From NCBI RefSeq assembly GCF_000239775.1, contig NZ_CAFI01000282.1, positions 1 to 32,640 on the forward strand: 32,640 bases of DNA. Direction: 5' to 3'. The translations under genes and the position numbers were made by a program. The notes below the pieces were generated by a model. It was not told the origin of the DNA. It saw only the letters and a list, made by a program, of their open reading frames with translations, and ran no database searches. Positions 1 through 7,819 of this stretch are shown here, piece after piece (position 1 is the first letter of the stretch; each line of letters opens with the position of its first letter). Origin of the DNA: Bradyrhizobium sp. ORS 375 (lineage in GTDB: Bacteria; Pseudomonadota; Alphaproteobacteria; Rhizobiales; Xanthobacteraceae).

Positions 1-138
1 CGTCGCACAACAGACGGGCGATGGATACACAACATTTGGCCTTCCTGTCACAGCGCCGTTACATATACTGAACAAAACGGGTCACGAGAGTCTTGCAGGT
101 TTTGGACTACCTTTGATTGTAGCTCCCGAGGGACGAAC

Positions 139-1026
139 ATGAAGCGTGGAATCACCGTCCTGTTGTCCGTCAGCGTGCTGGCGGCCGTCGGCTACTTCAC
201 CGCCAGCAAGTGGGCGATCCGGCACGAGACCATCCGGTTCTATGATGCCTCTCGCGGCAATCGCCTCGTCGAGGTCGCCGTCGCCATCCGTCGCGACAAG
301 GAGATGCAGGCCGAGGCCGGCATGATCAAGCTGCCGGTCGCGATCCTCAACCACGGCAACACCGTCAAGTTCACCGAGTATTCGTTCGTGGCCAACGTGT
401 TTGCCGCGCGCGGCTACATGGCGGTCAGCATCCAGCATGACCTGCCGACCGATCCGCCGATGGTGACCAAGATCGGCGAGCCCTATGTCGGCCGGCTGCC
501 GCAGATTCAGCGGGGCGTCGCCAACATCCGCTTCGCGGTCGAGCAGATGCGCCAGATCCGGCCGAACGCGGATTATGAGCACCTGACGATGGTCGGCCAT
601 TCGATGGGCGGCGACATCTCGATGTATTTCGCCAAGCAGTATCCGGACGATGTGCGGAAGGTCGTGACGCTCGACAATCTGCGCGTTCCGTTCGTGACGG
701 ACGGCAAGTTCAAGATCCTGTCGTTCCGCTCCAACGATCCGCAGTTCAAGACCGATCCGGGCGTCATTCCGGACAACGAGATCTGCGAGAAGGAAGGCAT
801 CACGGTCGTCAAGACCGACTTCCAGCACAACGACATGCGTGACACCGGGCCCGACGAGGCCAAATCGTCGATCCAGGCCATGCTCGACAAATTCCTGGCC
901 GACAGCGACGCCTCGAGTGACATCGGTCCGGTCAAGGCGAAGACTCCGCTGCTCGATCCCGGCCCGGTGCCGCCGTACGCGCCGGTCGGCAAGACCGCGA
1001 GCCCGGCGAAGCCGCTGACGCACTGA
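139..1026 (+). CDS. Membrane-anchored or exported alpha/beta hydrolase
   Basis: This 295-residue protein has a hydrophobic N-terminus (residues 4-21) that could be a signal anchor or an uncleaved signal peptide. The hydrolase fold shows through a conserved NHG segment near residue 71 (probable oxyanion-hole region) and the nucleophile elbow GHSMGG at 153-158, with Ser155 as the predicted nucleophile. A histidine near residue 230 (FQHND) may complete the triad. The C-terminus is proline-rich. Substrate cannot be told from sequence; esterase, lipase or peptidase are all possible. The ATG at 139 follows a purine-rich GAGGGACGAAC. A TATACT hexamer at 64-69 resembles a -10 box but has no clear -35 partner. 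The gene stands alone, with 136 nt to the next gene. Confidence 0.8.
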   Translation: MKRGITVLLSVSVLAAVGYFTASKWAIRHETIRFYDASRGNRLVEVAVAIRRDKEMQAEAGMIKLPVAILNHGNTVKFTEYSFVANVFAARGYMAVSIQHDLPTDPPMVTKIGEPYVGRLPQIQRGVANIRFAVEQMRQIRPNADYEHLTMVGHSMGGDISMYFAKQYPDDVRKVVTLDNLRVPFVTDGKFKILSFRSNDPQFKTDPGVIPDNEICEKEGITVVKTDFQHNDMRDTGPDEAKSSIQAMLDKFLADSDASSDIGPVKAKTPLLDPGPVPPYAPVGKTASPAKPLTH

Positions 1027-1057
1027 TCCCTCTCGAGGGGCAGTTCGCGGGTCATGT

Positions 1058-1078
1058 GCCCGCCTGCGATGGGCGGGC
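1058..1078 (+). other. GC-rich stem-loop after the hydrolase gene
   Basis: GCCCGCC (1058-1064) can pair with GGCGGGC (1072-1078) across a 7-nt loop, about 30 nt after the hydrolase stop. No T-run follows, so it is not a standard intrinsic terminator. It could stabilise the 3' end or be chance in GC-rich DNA. Confidence 0.3.
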
Positions 1079-1162
1079 GGCTGCCAGGGACGGGCGGCAG
1101 CGGTCGCCATTGCGCCCAGGGTTTCCTCCGCCCACATCATGCTCACCCCAGCAGGTGTGAGC

Positions 1163-1921
1163 ATGGCTGACGACCCCTCCCGATCCCGTTCCGGCCCAGT
1201 CTCCACGTCCGGCGCCAGCTCGCGCAGCCAGCGGCTGCCGGAGACGGAGCGGTCCACTGCCGATGCCATCTCTGCCTTTGTCGCGCGGGCGAAGGCGATG
1301 GCGCCGCTGGCGCCGGGAACGAGAGGGCGGCTGGTGTTTGCCCTTGACGCGACCTTGAGCCGCCAGCCGACCTGGGACATGGCCTGCGCGCTGCAGGCCG
1401 ACATGTTCCGCGAGGCTGCCGCGCTCGGCCGTCTCGATATCCGGCTGGTGTACTACCGCGGCTTCAATGAGTGTCGGGCGACGGGCTGGATCTCCGACAG
1501 CGCCGAGCTTGCGCGCCTGATGGGCAAGATCGATTGCCGCGGCGGCCAGACCCAGATCAGCAAGGTCTTGGCCGAGGCGCGCCGTCACGCGACGGCGGCC
1601 GGCATTCGTGCCGTCGTCTTTGTCGGCGATGCCATGGAGGAGAGCGCCGACGAGCTCTGCGCCAGGGCTGGCGAGCTCGGGCTGTTGAAGGTCCCGCTGT
1701 TCATGTTCCAGGAGGGCAACGATCCCGCGGCAGAGCAGGCATTCCGCGAGATGGCGCGGCTGTCCGGCGGGGCATGGTGCCGTTTCGATCCAGGCGCCGG
1801 CGCGCAGCTTCGCGAGCTCCTGCGCGCCGCCGCCGCCTACGCTGCCGGGGGACGCGAGGCCCTGCTGCGACTGGCCGCTTCCGAGGGCGGCGCCGCGCAT
1901 CTGCTTGGCCAAATGAAATGA
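1163..1921 (+). CDS. VWA-like domain protein of unknown function
   Basis: The protein is about 252 residues and lacks an obvious signal peptide, so it is probably cytoplasmic. After a polar Ser/Arg/Pro-rich N-terminus comes a fold resembling a von Willebrand factor A domain. Strand one ends in LVFALDATLS, a DxTxS version of the MIDAS metal site, and a later strand is VFVGDAMEES with a possible metal-site Asp. The central GGQTQISKVL matches the position of the VWA Thr loop. I chose the ATG at 1163, with AGG seven bases upstream; an in-frame ATG at 1139 would add eight residues. It precedes a membrane J-domain gene in the same direction by 100 nt. The pairing suggests a shared role, but none can be named from sequence. 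Confidence 0.72.
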   Translation: MADDPSRSRSGPVSTSGASSRSQRLPETERSTADAISAFVARAKAMAPLAPGTRGRLVFALDATLSRQPTWDMACALQADMFREAAALGRLDIRLVYYRGFNECRATGWISDSAELARLMGKIDCRGGQTQISKVLAEARRHATAAGIRAVVFVGDAMEESADELCARAGELGLLKVPLFMFQEGNDPAAEQAFREMARLSGGAWCRFDPGAGAQLRELLRAAAAYAAGGREALLRLAASEGGAAHLLGQMK

Positions 1922-2021
1922 GGATCGGCCCGCAGGGGCGGAGCGCTTTGGGTCTTCAGATCCGCCGGCATCGCCTGGAGGCGATCATGCATTTTGTCCG
2001 GAGAGGTTCTATATTCGGCGC

Positions 2022-2747
2022 ATGACATTGATCGCTGGCGCCGTTGCCGTCATCACCCTGTATCTTCTGCTGCAGATGTTCCGCGCCGCGAACCCGGCGA
2101 TGCTGGCCCGCGCCATCAAGATGGCCGGCGGCATCGGCTGCCTCGCCATCGCCGCCTTCACCGGCATTCGCGGCGAGCTGGTCGTCGCGATACCGATCGG
2201 GCTGTTCGGCGCTGGTCTGCTCGGCTGGTCGCCGGGCGGCTTTGGCAACCTTGGCAACCTCGGCGGCATGTTCGGAATCGGAGGGCCGCGATCCCAGGGT
2301 CAGAGCTCGCGCGTGCGCTCGCAGTTCATCGAGATGATGCTCGACCATGACAGCGGCCAGGTGCAGGGCCGGTTCGTTGCCGGACCGAACGCCGGCCGGT
2401 CGCTCGATGAGTTCGATCTGCCGCAGCTCGCGGCGATGCTGCCGAGCCTCGATGCCGACAGCACAGCGCTACTTGAAACTTATCTGGACCGCCGGTTTCC
2501 CGCTTGGCGTCAGCACGCGCAGGGCGATGCGGCAGGGGGGCAGCGCCGCGCGGCGTCGAGCTCCAAAATGACGCATGAGGAGGCCTATCAGATCCTTGGC
2601 CTGCAGCCGGGCGCGGGGCGTGACGAGATCGGGCGTGCCCACCGTGCGCTCATGAAGAAACTGCATCCCGACCAGGGGGGGTCGACGTATCTCGCCGCCC
2701 GGGTAAACGAGGCCAAGGACACTCTGCTTCGTACGCATCACGGCTAA
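2022..2747 (+). CDS. Membrane-anchored J-domain (DnaJ-like) co-chaperone
   Basis: This 241-residue protein begins with hydrophobic segments (about residues 2-18 and 31-53), then a Gly-rich stretch (GGFGNLGNLGGMFG), a middle acidic/Leu-rich domain, and a C-terminal J domain of about 60 residues. The J domain starts at MTHEEAYQILGL and carries the diagnostic HPD at 215-217, in LHPDQGG. J domains stimulate Hsp70 (DnaK) ATP hydrolysis; with the membrane anchor this is a type III, DjlA- or Pam18-like arrangement, presumably with the J domain in the cytoplasm. No zinc finger or substrate-binding domain of classic DnaJ is present. It lies 100 nt after the VWA-like gene and may be co-transcribed with it. 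The client is unknown. Confidence 0.85.
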   Translation: MTLIAGAVAVITLYLLLQMFRAANPAMLARAIKMAGGIGCLAIAAFTGIRGELVVAIPIGLFGAGLLGWSPGGFGNLGNLGGMFGIGGPRSQGQSSRVRSQFIEMMLDHDSGQVQGRFVAGPNAGRSLDEFDLPQLAAMLPSLDADSTALLETYLDRRFPAWRQHAQGDAAGGQRRAASSSKMTHEEAYQILGLQPGAGRDEIGRAHRALMKKLHPDQGGSTYLAARVNEAKDTLLRTHHG

Positions 2748-2925
2748 CTCCGGCAACGCCACCAACGCCACAAGACCGAACTTGCTTTCATCATGGTCAC
2801 GCCGATGATCGTGGCTCTCGGCTGTGTCGGCCGCGATCGTTCGACATGGTGAAAAAGTTCTAGCGGCAATTCCTTGACGAGTGGTTTGCGCGCGCTCGCT
2901 CACAGCAGTGTCGCGCGCACGCAAA

Positions 2926-2957
2926 GAAAAAGGCCCGCGCGTGTGTCGCGCGGGCCT
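2926..2957 (-). terminator. Rho-independent terminator of the carboxypeptidase gene
   Basis: A perfect 10-bp inverted repeat, GGCCCGCGCG (2932-2941) and CGCGCGGGCC (2947-2956), encloses a 5-nt loop. On the minus strand it is followed by a run of five T (2927-2931). It lies just past the stop of the minus-strand dacA-like gene. Confidence 0.9.
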
Positions 2958-2979
2958 CATCTGCGGTGATGTGGGTGCG

Positions 2980-4737
2980 TTAGTTGTGCACGGTCATGCA
3001 GGAGATGTCGGCGCGCTTGAGCTTCTTGCACACCGCCTCGGCCTGATCGCGATCGAGACCGGCGAAGCGGGCGCGGATCAGCGTCTTGTCGCCTTTCGAC
3101 ACCTGCTCGGTGAACGGATCGGCCTTGCTCAAGAGGCCCTGCGCCGAGCTGCGCGCGGCCTCGATGCGCTTCTGCGCCTCGGCCTCGCTGTCGAGCGCGC
3201 CGACCTGGATGATCCAGCCGCTGCGGGTCACGGCGGCGCGGACCGGCGTATCTGCGGCGGGGCTGGCGGAGGCCATCTGAACCGGCGCCGGCGGAGGAGC
3301 CGGCTGGACCGGAGGCGCGGCATAGGCCATCGCCTGTGACGAGGCCGGCGGCAGGCTGTTGGCCGGCAGCACGCCGAGAATGCCGTTGCCGGTGCCGTGG
3401 CCCGGCGGCTGCGGCGGCATGTCGGGGCGGGCGGCCTCGGCGCGGGCGATCGGCGGGGCCGGCTCGATCGCCTCGACGCGCTGCGCGAACGGCGCGGGAG
3501 CAGGGGCCACCGGCTGCGGCGCGGCGGTGGCGAGCTTGACGGCGCCGGCCTTGACCTGAACCGTCCGAACCTTGACCGGCTTCATCGGCTCGGTCGAGCC
3601 AGGAACGATCGACATCGGCTGGCTCTGGATCACGCCCGAGGTCATCGGCGCAGGCTCGACCCGGGCTTCCTTCGGAGCCGGCGGCGGCAGCGCCGCGGTG
3701 GCTTCCGACAGCGTCGACATCAGCTTGGCGGCGCGGCTCGGGGCCGGGGTCTCCGGCGCGGCCGAGGCGAGCTGGACATTGCCCTGGTCGTCGCCGGCGT
3801 CGGAGCCGCCACGCTCGCCGATGGCTGCAACGGTGCGCTTGGTCGCGCCCTTCTCGAGGTTCTCGGCCAGCAGGTTGCGCATGATCGCGTCGCGCGATCC
3901 GCCACTGCGGCCGCCGAGCACGACGCCGACCAGATGGCGGTTGCCGCGGCGGAGCGAGGTCACGATGTTGAAGCCGGAGGCGCGGGTATAGCCGGTCTTG
4001 ATGCCGTCGATGCCCTCGACACTGCCGAGCAGGTGATTGTGGTTGCGGATCGACTGGCCGCGATAGTTGAACACCACCGTCGAGAAGTAGCGATAATAGC
4101 GCGGGAAGCGGTCCTGGATGGCGCGGCCGAGGATCGACTGGTCACGTGCGGTGGTGATCTGCTCGTCGGCGGGCAGGCCCGACGCGTTGACATAGGTCGT
4201 GCGGCTCATGCCGAGCGAGCGCGCCTTGCGCGTCATCATCTTGGCGAAATCGTCCTCGTCGCCGCCGATCGCCTCGGCGATGACCACAGCCGCGTCGTTG
4301 GCCGAGCGCGTCACCAGGCCCTTGATCGCGTCCTCGACGCGGATGGTTTGTCCCGGACGCAGGCCGAGCTTGGTGGGCGACTGCTCGGAGGCGTGCTCCG
4401 AGACAGGCATCTCGGTGTCGAGCTTCATCTTGCCGGAGTCGAGACGCTCGAACAGCAGATAGAGCGTCATGATCTTGGTCAGCGACGCCGGGTGCCGCAG
4501 CGCGTCCGGATTGGTCGCGGTCAGGGTCGCGCCCGAATTGCCGTCGACGACGATCGAGGCGAAGGCCGGGCTGTAGCTGCCCTCGTCATTGTGGGGAGAG
4601 TGACGCGCGTGATGATGTCGGTGGCGCCGGCGCGCTTCCGCGCTGTCGACCGTGACCACTGCCGCCACCGTGAGGGTCAGCAGCCCATAGACGCCAACCC
4701 GCAGCAGGCGCGAGGAAGCCAAGTTTTTGCGAAGCAT
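2980..4737 (-). CDS. D-alanyl-D-alanine carboxypeptidase with C-terminal SPOR domain
   Basis: This is a penicillin-binding protein of the DacA/PBP5-6 class (peptidase S11), which trims the terminal D-Ala from peptidoglycan stem peptides in the periplasm. From the ATG at 4737 it is 585 residues. It has a signal sequence (about 11-34, ending DSAEA), then a His/Arg-rich patch (37-46). The serine peptidase domain shows all three motifs: SLTK at 85-88 (nucleophile Ser85), SAN at 145-147 and KTG at 247-249. A long Pro/Ala-rich linker (about 310-500) leads to a C-terminal SPOR domain (SGWIIQVGALDSEAEA onward), a fold known to bind denuded septal glycan. An in-frame TTG at 4752 is also open, but GGGGA just before 4737 favours the ATG. 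It is a single-gene unit with its own terminator. Confidence 0.93.
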   Translation of the reverse strand: MLRKNLASSRLLRVGVYGLLTLTVAAVVTVDSAEARRRHRHHHARHSPHNDEGSYSPAFASIVVDGNSGATLTATNPDALRHPASLTKIMTLYLLFERLDSGKMKLDTEMPVSEHASEQSPTKLGLRPGQTIRVEDAIKGLVTRSANDAAVVIAEAIGGDEDDFAKMMTRKARSLGMSRTTYVNASGLPADEQITTARDQSILGRAIQDRFPRYYRYFSTVVFNYRGQSIRNHNHLLGSVEGIDGIKTGYTRASGFNIVTSLRRGNRHLVGVVLGGRSGGSRDAIMRNLLAENLEKGATKRTVAAIGERGGSDAGDDQGNVQLASAAPETPAPSRAAKLMSTLSEATAALPPPAPKEARVEPAPMTSGVIQSQPMSIVPGSTEPMKPVKVRTVQVKAGAVKLATAAPQPVAPAPAPFAQRVEAIEPAPPIARAEAARPDMPPQPPGHGTGNGILGVLPANSLPPASSQAMAYAAPPVQPAPPPAPVQMASASPAADTPVRAAVTRSGWIIQVGALDSEAEAQKRIEAARSSAQGLLSKADPFTEQVSKGDKTLIRARFAGLDRDQAEAVCKKLKRADISCMTVHN

Positions 4738-5069
4738 GAAATCCCCGTCCAATTTCTGACGTGATCACCGGAAGTTGAGGCGAAATTGTGCCAAAACGTC
4801 CCCGTGATCTGTGCCTGTCGGACCTCCCGTTTGCGCCTCGACGCGGTCATGCATCGAAAAGCCCGAACTGAGGTTTTGTTAAGACGCTGTTTTAGAACAG
4901 CTTTACGGTTCGGCCGACGCTGGCCGGGACCACAGGAGAGGTTAGGACGGCCGAGTTGCCAAAGGATTAAAGAAACCTTGCGCGGCGGACGCGGATTTTC
5001 GCCGAACTGCCCCTGTTCGGGGCATTCCGTGATGCTCGGTGCATAGGGCGGGCCGCAATTCCCATAATG
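4738..5069. other. Intergenic region between dacA-like gene and the phasin promoter
   Basis: About 330 nt separate the divergent carboxypeptidase gene from the phasin control region. It must hold the dacA-like promoter, but I cannot assign -35 and -10 boxes with confidence. A small hairpin, GCCCC (5009-5013) with GGGGC (5019-5023), is present without a T-run. TTAAGACGCTGTTTTA at 4879-4894 only partly resembles a CtrA site. An 86-codon plus-strand open frame (4786-5046) has no recognisable protein character. Confidence 0.4.
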
Positions 5070-5080
5070 GTGCATTGCAC
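5070..5080. promoter_or_regulatory. Candidate PhaR-type operator 1 upstream of phasin
   Basis: GTGCATTGCAC is a near-perfect inverted repeat with the TGC-N3-GCA core. PhaR regulators of polyhydroxyalkanoate granules are known to bind TGC-N-GCA type sites in phasin promoters of some alphaproteobacteria. It lies just upstream of the -35 box. Assignment to PhaR is inference. Confidence 0.6.
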
Positions 5081-5087
5081 AAGATTC

Positions 5088-5116
5088 TTGCGTCTTTTTG
5101 TGCGGTGCACTATATT
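5088..5116 (+). promoter_or_regulatory. Phasin promoter (sigma-70 type)
   Basis: A -35 box TTGCGT (5088-5093) and a -10 box TATATT (5111-5116) are separated by an ideal 17 bp. This predicts a transcript start near 5123 and a leader of about 57 nt. Candidate operators lie upstream of the -35 and between the two boxes, which fits repression by blocking RNA polymerase. Confidence 0.65.
5100..5110. promoter_or_regulatory. Candidate PhaR-type operator 2 inside the phasin promoter spacer
   Basis: GTGCGGTGCAC repeats the GTGC-N3-GCAC pattern exactly 30 bp downstream of operator 1, roughly three helical turns, and directly abuts the -10 box. Confidence 0.6.
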
Positions 5117-5179
5117 GTGAACGCGTCAGGGAGCCGGGGCTTCCCTGAGGGCGCTCAAAGTCAGGGAAAGGAATGCCAC

Positions 5180-5521
5180 ATGTTTAAGGTTGAAGACTTC
5201 CAGAACTACGGCAAGGAGCAGTTCGAGACCGTCGTGAACTCCGCGACCACCGTGCAGAACGGCCTCCATGCGATCGCCACCGCCTATGGCGACTACACCA
5301 AGAAATCCTTCGAGGACACCAAGTCGTTCGTCGAGAAGCTGCAGGGCGTGAAGTCGCTCGACAAGGTGCTCGAGGTTCAGACCGAATACGCGAAGTCGGC
5401 CTACGAGACCTTCGTCGCCGATTCGCAGAAGATCGCCGGCCTGTACTCGGATCTCGCCAAGCAGGCGTTCAAGCCGCTCGAAGGCCTCGCTGCCAAGTTC
5501 ACCCCGCCGGCCGCGCATTGA
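5180..5521 (+). CDS. Phasin family protein (PHA granule-associated)
   Basis: A 113-residue, mostly helical, amphipathic protein of the phasin family. It starts MFKVEDFQNYGKEQFE, has the typical central segment AYGDYTKKSFEDTKSFVEKL, then an EVQTEYAKSAYETFVADSQK stretch, and ends in a short Ala/Pro tail. Phasins coat polyhydroxyalkanoate (PHB) granules and control their number and size. The length and helical pattern match small rhizobial phasins. The ATG at 5180 follows AGGGAAAGGA, a strong ribosome binding site. The promoter holds two candidate PhaR operators, and a terminator follows directly, so the gene is a single transcription unit. No PHA synthase, depolymerase or PhaR gene is in this window. 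A phasin domain also occurs in proteins not bound to granules, so PHB association is inferred. Confidence 0.92.
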   Translation: MFKVEDFQNYGKEQFETVVNSATTVQNGLHAIATAYGDYTKKSFEDTKSFVEKLQGVKSLDKVLEVQTEYAKSAYETFVADSQKIAGLYSDLAKQAFKPLEGLAAKFTPPAAH

Positions 5522-5547
5522 TCGCAGCCACCGCGAGGTGAAAGTCG

Positions 5548-5574
5548 AAAGCCCGGCTCGCGCCGGGCTTTTTT
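5548..5574 (+). terminator. Rho-independent terminator after phasin
   Basis: GCCCGGC (5551-5557), loop TCGC and GCCGGGC (5562-5568) are followed by six T (5569-5574) and preceded by AAA, which extends the stem. In the minus direction it may weakly serve the converging TadG-like gene, which stops at 5608. Confidence 0.9.
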
Positions 5575-5607
5575 GTTGGCTGCAGGAATGAGCAGGCGGC
5601 GCGGCCG

Positions 5608-7368
5608 CTATTTGGCGACGCGCAGCTTCGACAGCGCGGTGCCGATCGTGTTGAAGGTGGTCACGATCTGGCTCGAGCTCGTCAGCATGTAGAACTTGTC
5701 CGGACTGCTGGCGCAATTCTGCAGCACGGTCGAGGTCGGGTCGGCCGGCGATGAGGTGTTCACCTGGATCGTATAGATGGTGTACATCGCATTGCCCTTG
5801 GCATCCTTGGTGTTCTTCAGGTTGGAGCACAGCAGCGCCTGGCGCGCGTCGATCGGGTTGCCCGAGGCCTGCGACGAGCCGTTGCCATACTCGGGCCAGC
5901 GGTCCTCGGTGTTCAGGCCGTCCGAGAGCAGGATGATCACGCGATTGTAGGTGGTGTTGGCGTCCTCGGTCGGCGCGCCCAGCACGCCGTTCGGGATCAG
6001 CGATTGCACCGCCCAGGCCAGGCCGATCGCCTGGTTGGTGCCGCCGGTCGGCTGCATCGCGTTGACCGCGCTCTTCAGCGAGCTCCAGCTGTAGCTGAGC
6101 GGAACGATCTGGGCGAGCTTGGTCGAGGCGCTGCTGCTGCAGTACTGGGTGTTGTTCTCCATGTGCTGGTTGGCGGGGAACAGCGTCGTGACGTCGGACA
6201 GCACCGGCGACACCGCGGTGGCGTCGTTGGGCTGGGTGCGATCGGCGACGCAGCCGGTCCAACTGCTGGTGGCGTTGGCGACCCAGGTCTTGGTGTAGGT
6301 GTTAACAGTGCATTTGGTGCTGCTGTAGCTGCCGGTGCAGGCGCAGGTCGAGTTGGCGCCGGTGCAGCTGCAGCCGCTTCCGGTGCAGTAGTTCACGACC
6401 GTGCTGGTCTTGGTGCTGGTCCAGCAGCCATTATAGTAGCTGTGAGAGGCGGAGTCGTAGCCGGGACAGATATAGCCCGAATAGCTGCCGCTCGACGGGA
6501 TCGACGACACGCCCGAGCTGCCGCTGACGGGGCCGCTGGTGCAGCCAAAATAGGAAAAGCCGTTGCCCGAGGTGAACGGGCATGACGAGCCGGGCCCGAC
6601 CATGTCCCACTGCGCCTGGGTGAACTTGGCGTTCGGGATTGCGGCCTGATAGGAGCCGTTGTTGGGCTGAACCGTGGGTGGGTTCTGCCAGTCCGTCCAG
6701 TCGATCCAGTTCTGAGTGTAGTTGCTGGCGCCGACGTTGACGACCTTGGCGAATGGAACCAGGGAGATCTGGACGTCGCCGGGGGACTTGGCCAGCGCGC
6801 TGAGCTGATCGATCAGGCCGCCGCTGCCGGCCACGGCGTTCTGCAGCGCAGTCATCTTGCCGCTGGAGGCCATCGAGCCGGTGTTGTCGAGCGCCAGCGC
6901 CACCCGCATCTTCACGTCACCCCAGGTCGTGGTCGCCTTGGTGCTGAAATCCATGGTGGGAAAGCCCGCCAGTTGCATGAACTGGGTGACGATCTGGCCG
7001 GAGGCGTTGAGCTGGATGTTGGATGCGGTGGTGCTGGTCGAGGCCGTATAGTTGACCGTGACCGCGACGTTTTTGGCGTCCGCGCTGGTGTAGAGCGCCT
7101 TGAAATAGGCGGATGCCTTCGTCCCGATGTCCGCTGCGGTGATCGTGCCTTGGGAGAGGTCGCGCGACAGCATCAGCGCAGCCGAGTCGAGCGCGGCCTG
7201 CATCGACGATTTGGCGGCATTGGCCCGGCTATAGTCGACGGCCGCGCCGACGAAGGCGAGGATCGGCAGCAGGGCAATTGCGAATGTCACGGCGATATTG
7301 CCGCTGCTGTCGCGCGTGAAGCGTCGCGCGGCACGGCTCAGGAAGCGGACGAAGGTCTCGGCGGTCAT
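5608..7368 (-). CDS. TadG-like pilus-assembly/VWA protein with Cys-rich insert
   Basis: From the ATG at 7368, after a GGTGAG ribosome binding site, the protein is 586 residues. The N-terminus (20-62) is a TadE/TadG-type segment: a basic start, DSSGNIAVTFAIALLPILAFVGAAVDYSRA with one membrane span, and an ALDSAALM stretch. A VWA domain follows, with MIDAS motif DNTGSM at 161-166 and a later ILLSDGLNTED strand. Between them, residues 263-410 form an insert rich in Ser, Thr, Gly and Tyr with twelve cysteines, several closely paired (CTGSGCSC, CAC). TadG-family proteins are linked to Tad/Flp pilus machines or act as orphan surface proteins. No tad genes lie nearby, so this is an orphan copy. It is probably anchored in the inner membrane and exposed to the periplasm, where disulfides could form. 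An in-frame TTG at 7380 is less likely. Confidence 0.85.
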   Translation of the reverse strand: MTAETFVRFLSRAARRFTRDSSGNIAVTFAIALLPILAFVGAAVDYSRANAAKSSMQAALDSAALMLSRDLSQGTITAADIGTKASAYFKALYTSADAKNVAVTVNYTASTSTTASNIQLNASGQIVTQFMQLAGFPTMDFSTKATTTWGDVKMRVALALDNTGSMASSGKMTALQNAVAGSGGLIDQLSALAKSPGDVQISLVPFAKVVNVGASNYTQNWIDWTDWQNPPTVQPNNGSYQAAIPNAKFTQAQWDMVGPGSSCPFTSGNGFSYFGCTSGPVSGSSGVSSIPSSGSYSGYICPGYDSASHSYYNGCWTSTKTSTVVNYCTGSGCSCTGANSTCACTGSYSSTKCTVNTYTKTWVANATSSWTGCVADRTQPNDATAVSPVLSDVTTLFPANQHMENNTQYCSSSASTKLAQIVPLSYSWSSLKSAVNAMQPTGGTNQAIGLAWAVQSLIPNGVLGAPTEDANTTYNRVIILLSDGLNTEDRWPEYGNGSSQASGNPIDARQALLCSNLKNTKDAKGNAMYTIYTIQVNTSSPADPTSTVLQNCASSPDKFYMLTSSSQIVTTFNTIGTALSKLRVAK

Positions 7369-7819
7369 GTCGCTCACCAATGATGGTTATACGGGGGCGA
7401 TTTCGGGCCGAGTTCGTCAAGGACGGGTGAATCGCAATCTCGAAAACCCGAGTGAAAACCGGAGCATGGCACCGCATTCGCGTTCGCGCCGGTTCCCTGT
7501 CAACGCCTGGTGAATCGGCTTTGTAAAATGCGGCCGGTTTGATTAACCTTCGCAGCATCGCCGGGGCAGGGAATCGGTCCTGCCGGAGCGCGGATCCATT
7601 CAGAGGACGCGCTTGCGGCAAACCGGCCGCTGACCCATATTCCTGGTGTCGGTCCGACCGGACCGGTCGGCAGGGACAGGCGATCTGGAACGCAGGACCG
7701 GGTGGCGAAGCGGCCCGGTGGGACGATGCGGGAAACCCTTTATTGGGAGGCCCGCAGCAATATCTAACGCGTGCAAGATGTCGCAGCCAACTTCCAGATT
7801 GAACCGATCCGCGCCTAGG
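7369..7819. other. Intergenic region upstream of clpS
   Basis: About 450 nt lie between the divergent TadG-like gene and clpS. The region should hold both promoters, but I find no pair of boxes I trust. A 17-bp near-perfect palindrome is centred at 7662 (7654-7670, CCGACCGGACCGGTCGG), inside a longer GGTCC/GGACC-rich patch. An open frame continues upstream of the ClpS start to 7646 but looks non-coding in composition. Confidence 0.4.

Noticed and set aside
3397-4764. A 455-codon plus-strand frame across the carboxypeptidase gene
   Set aside because: Composition is Arg/Gly/Asp-rich without domain features, and the opposite strand holds all three PBP motifs and a SPOR domain.
4879-4894. CtrA-like site upstream of the carboxypeptidase gene
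   Set aside because: The first half is TTAA but the second is TTTT; it is too weak to claim.
4786-5046. An 86-codon plus-strand frame upstream of phasin
   Set aside because: No good ribosome binding site, no recognisable protein features, and it lies in a promoter region between divergent genes.
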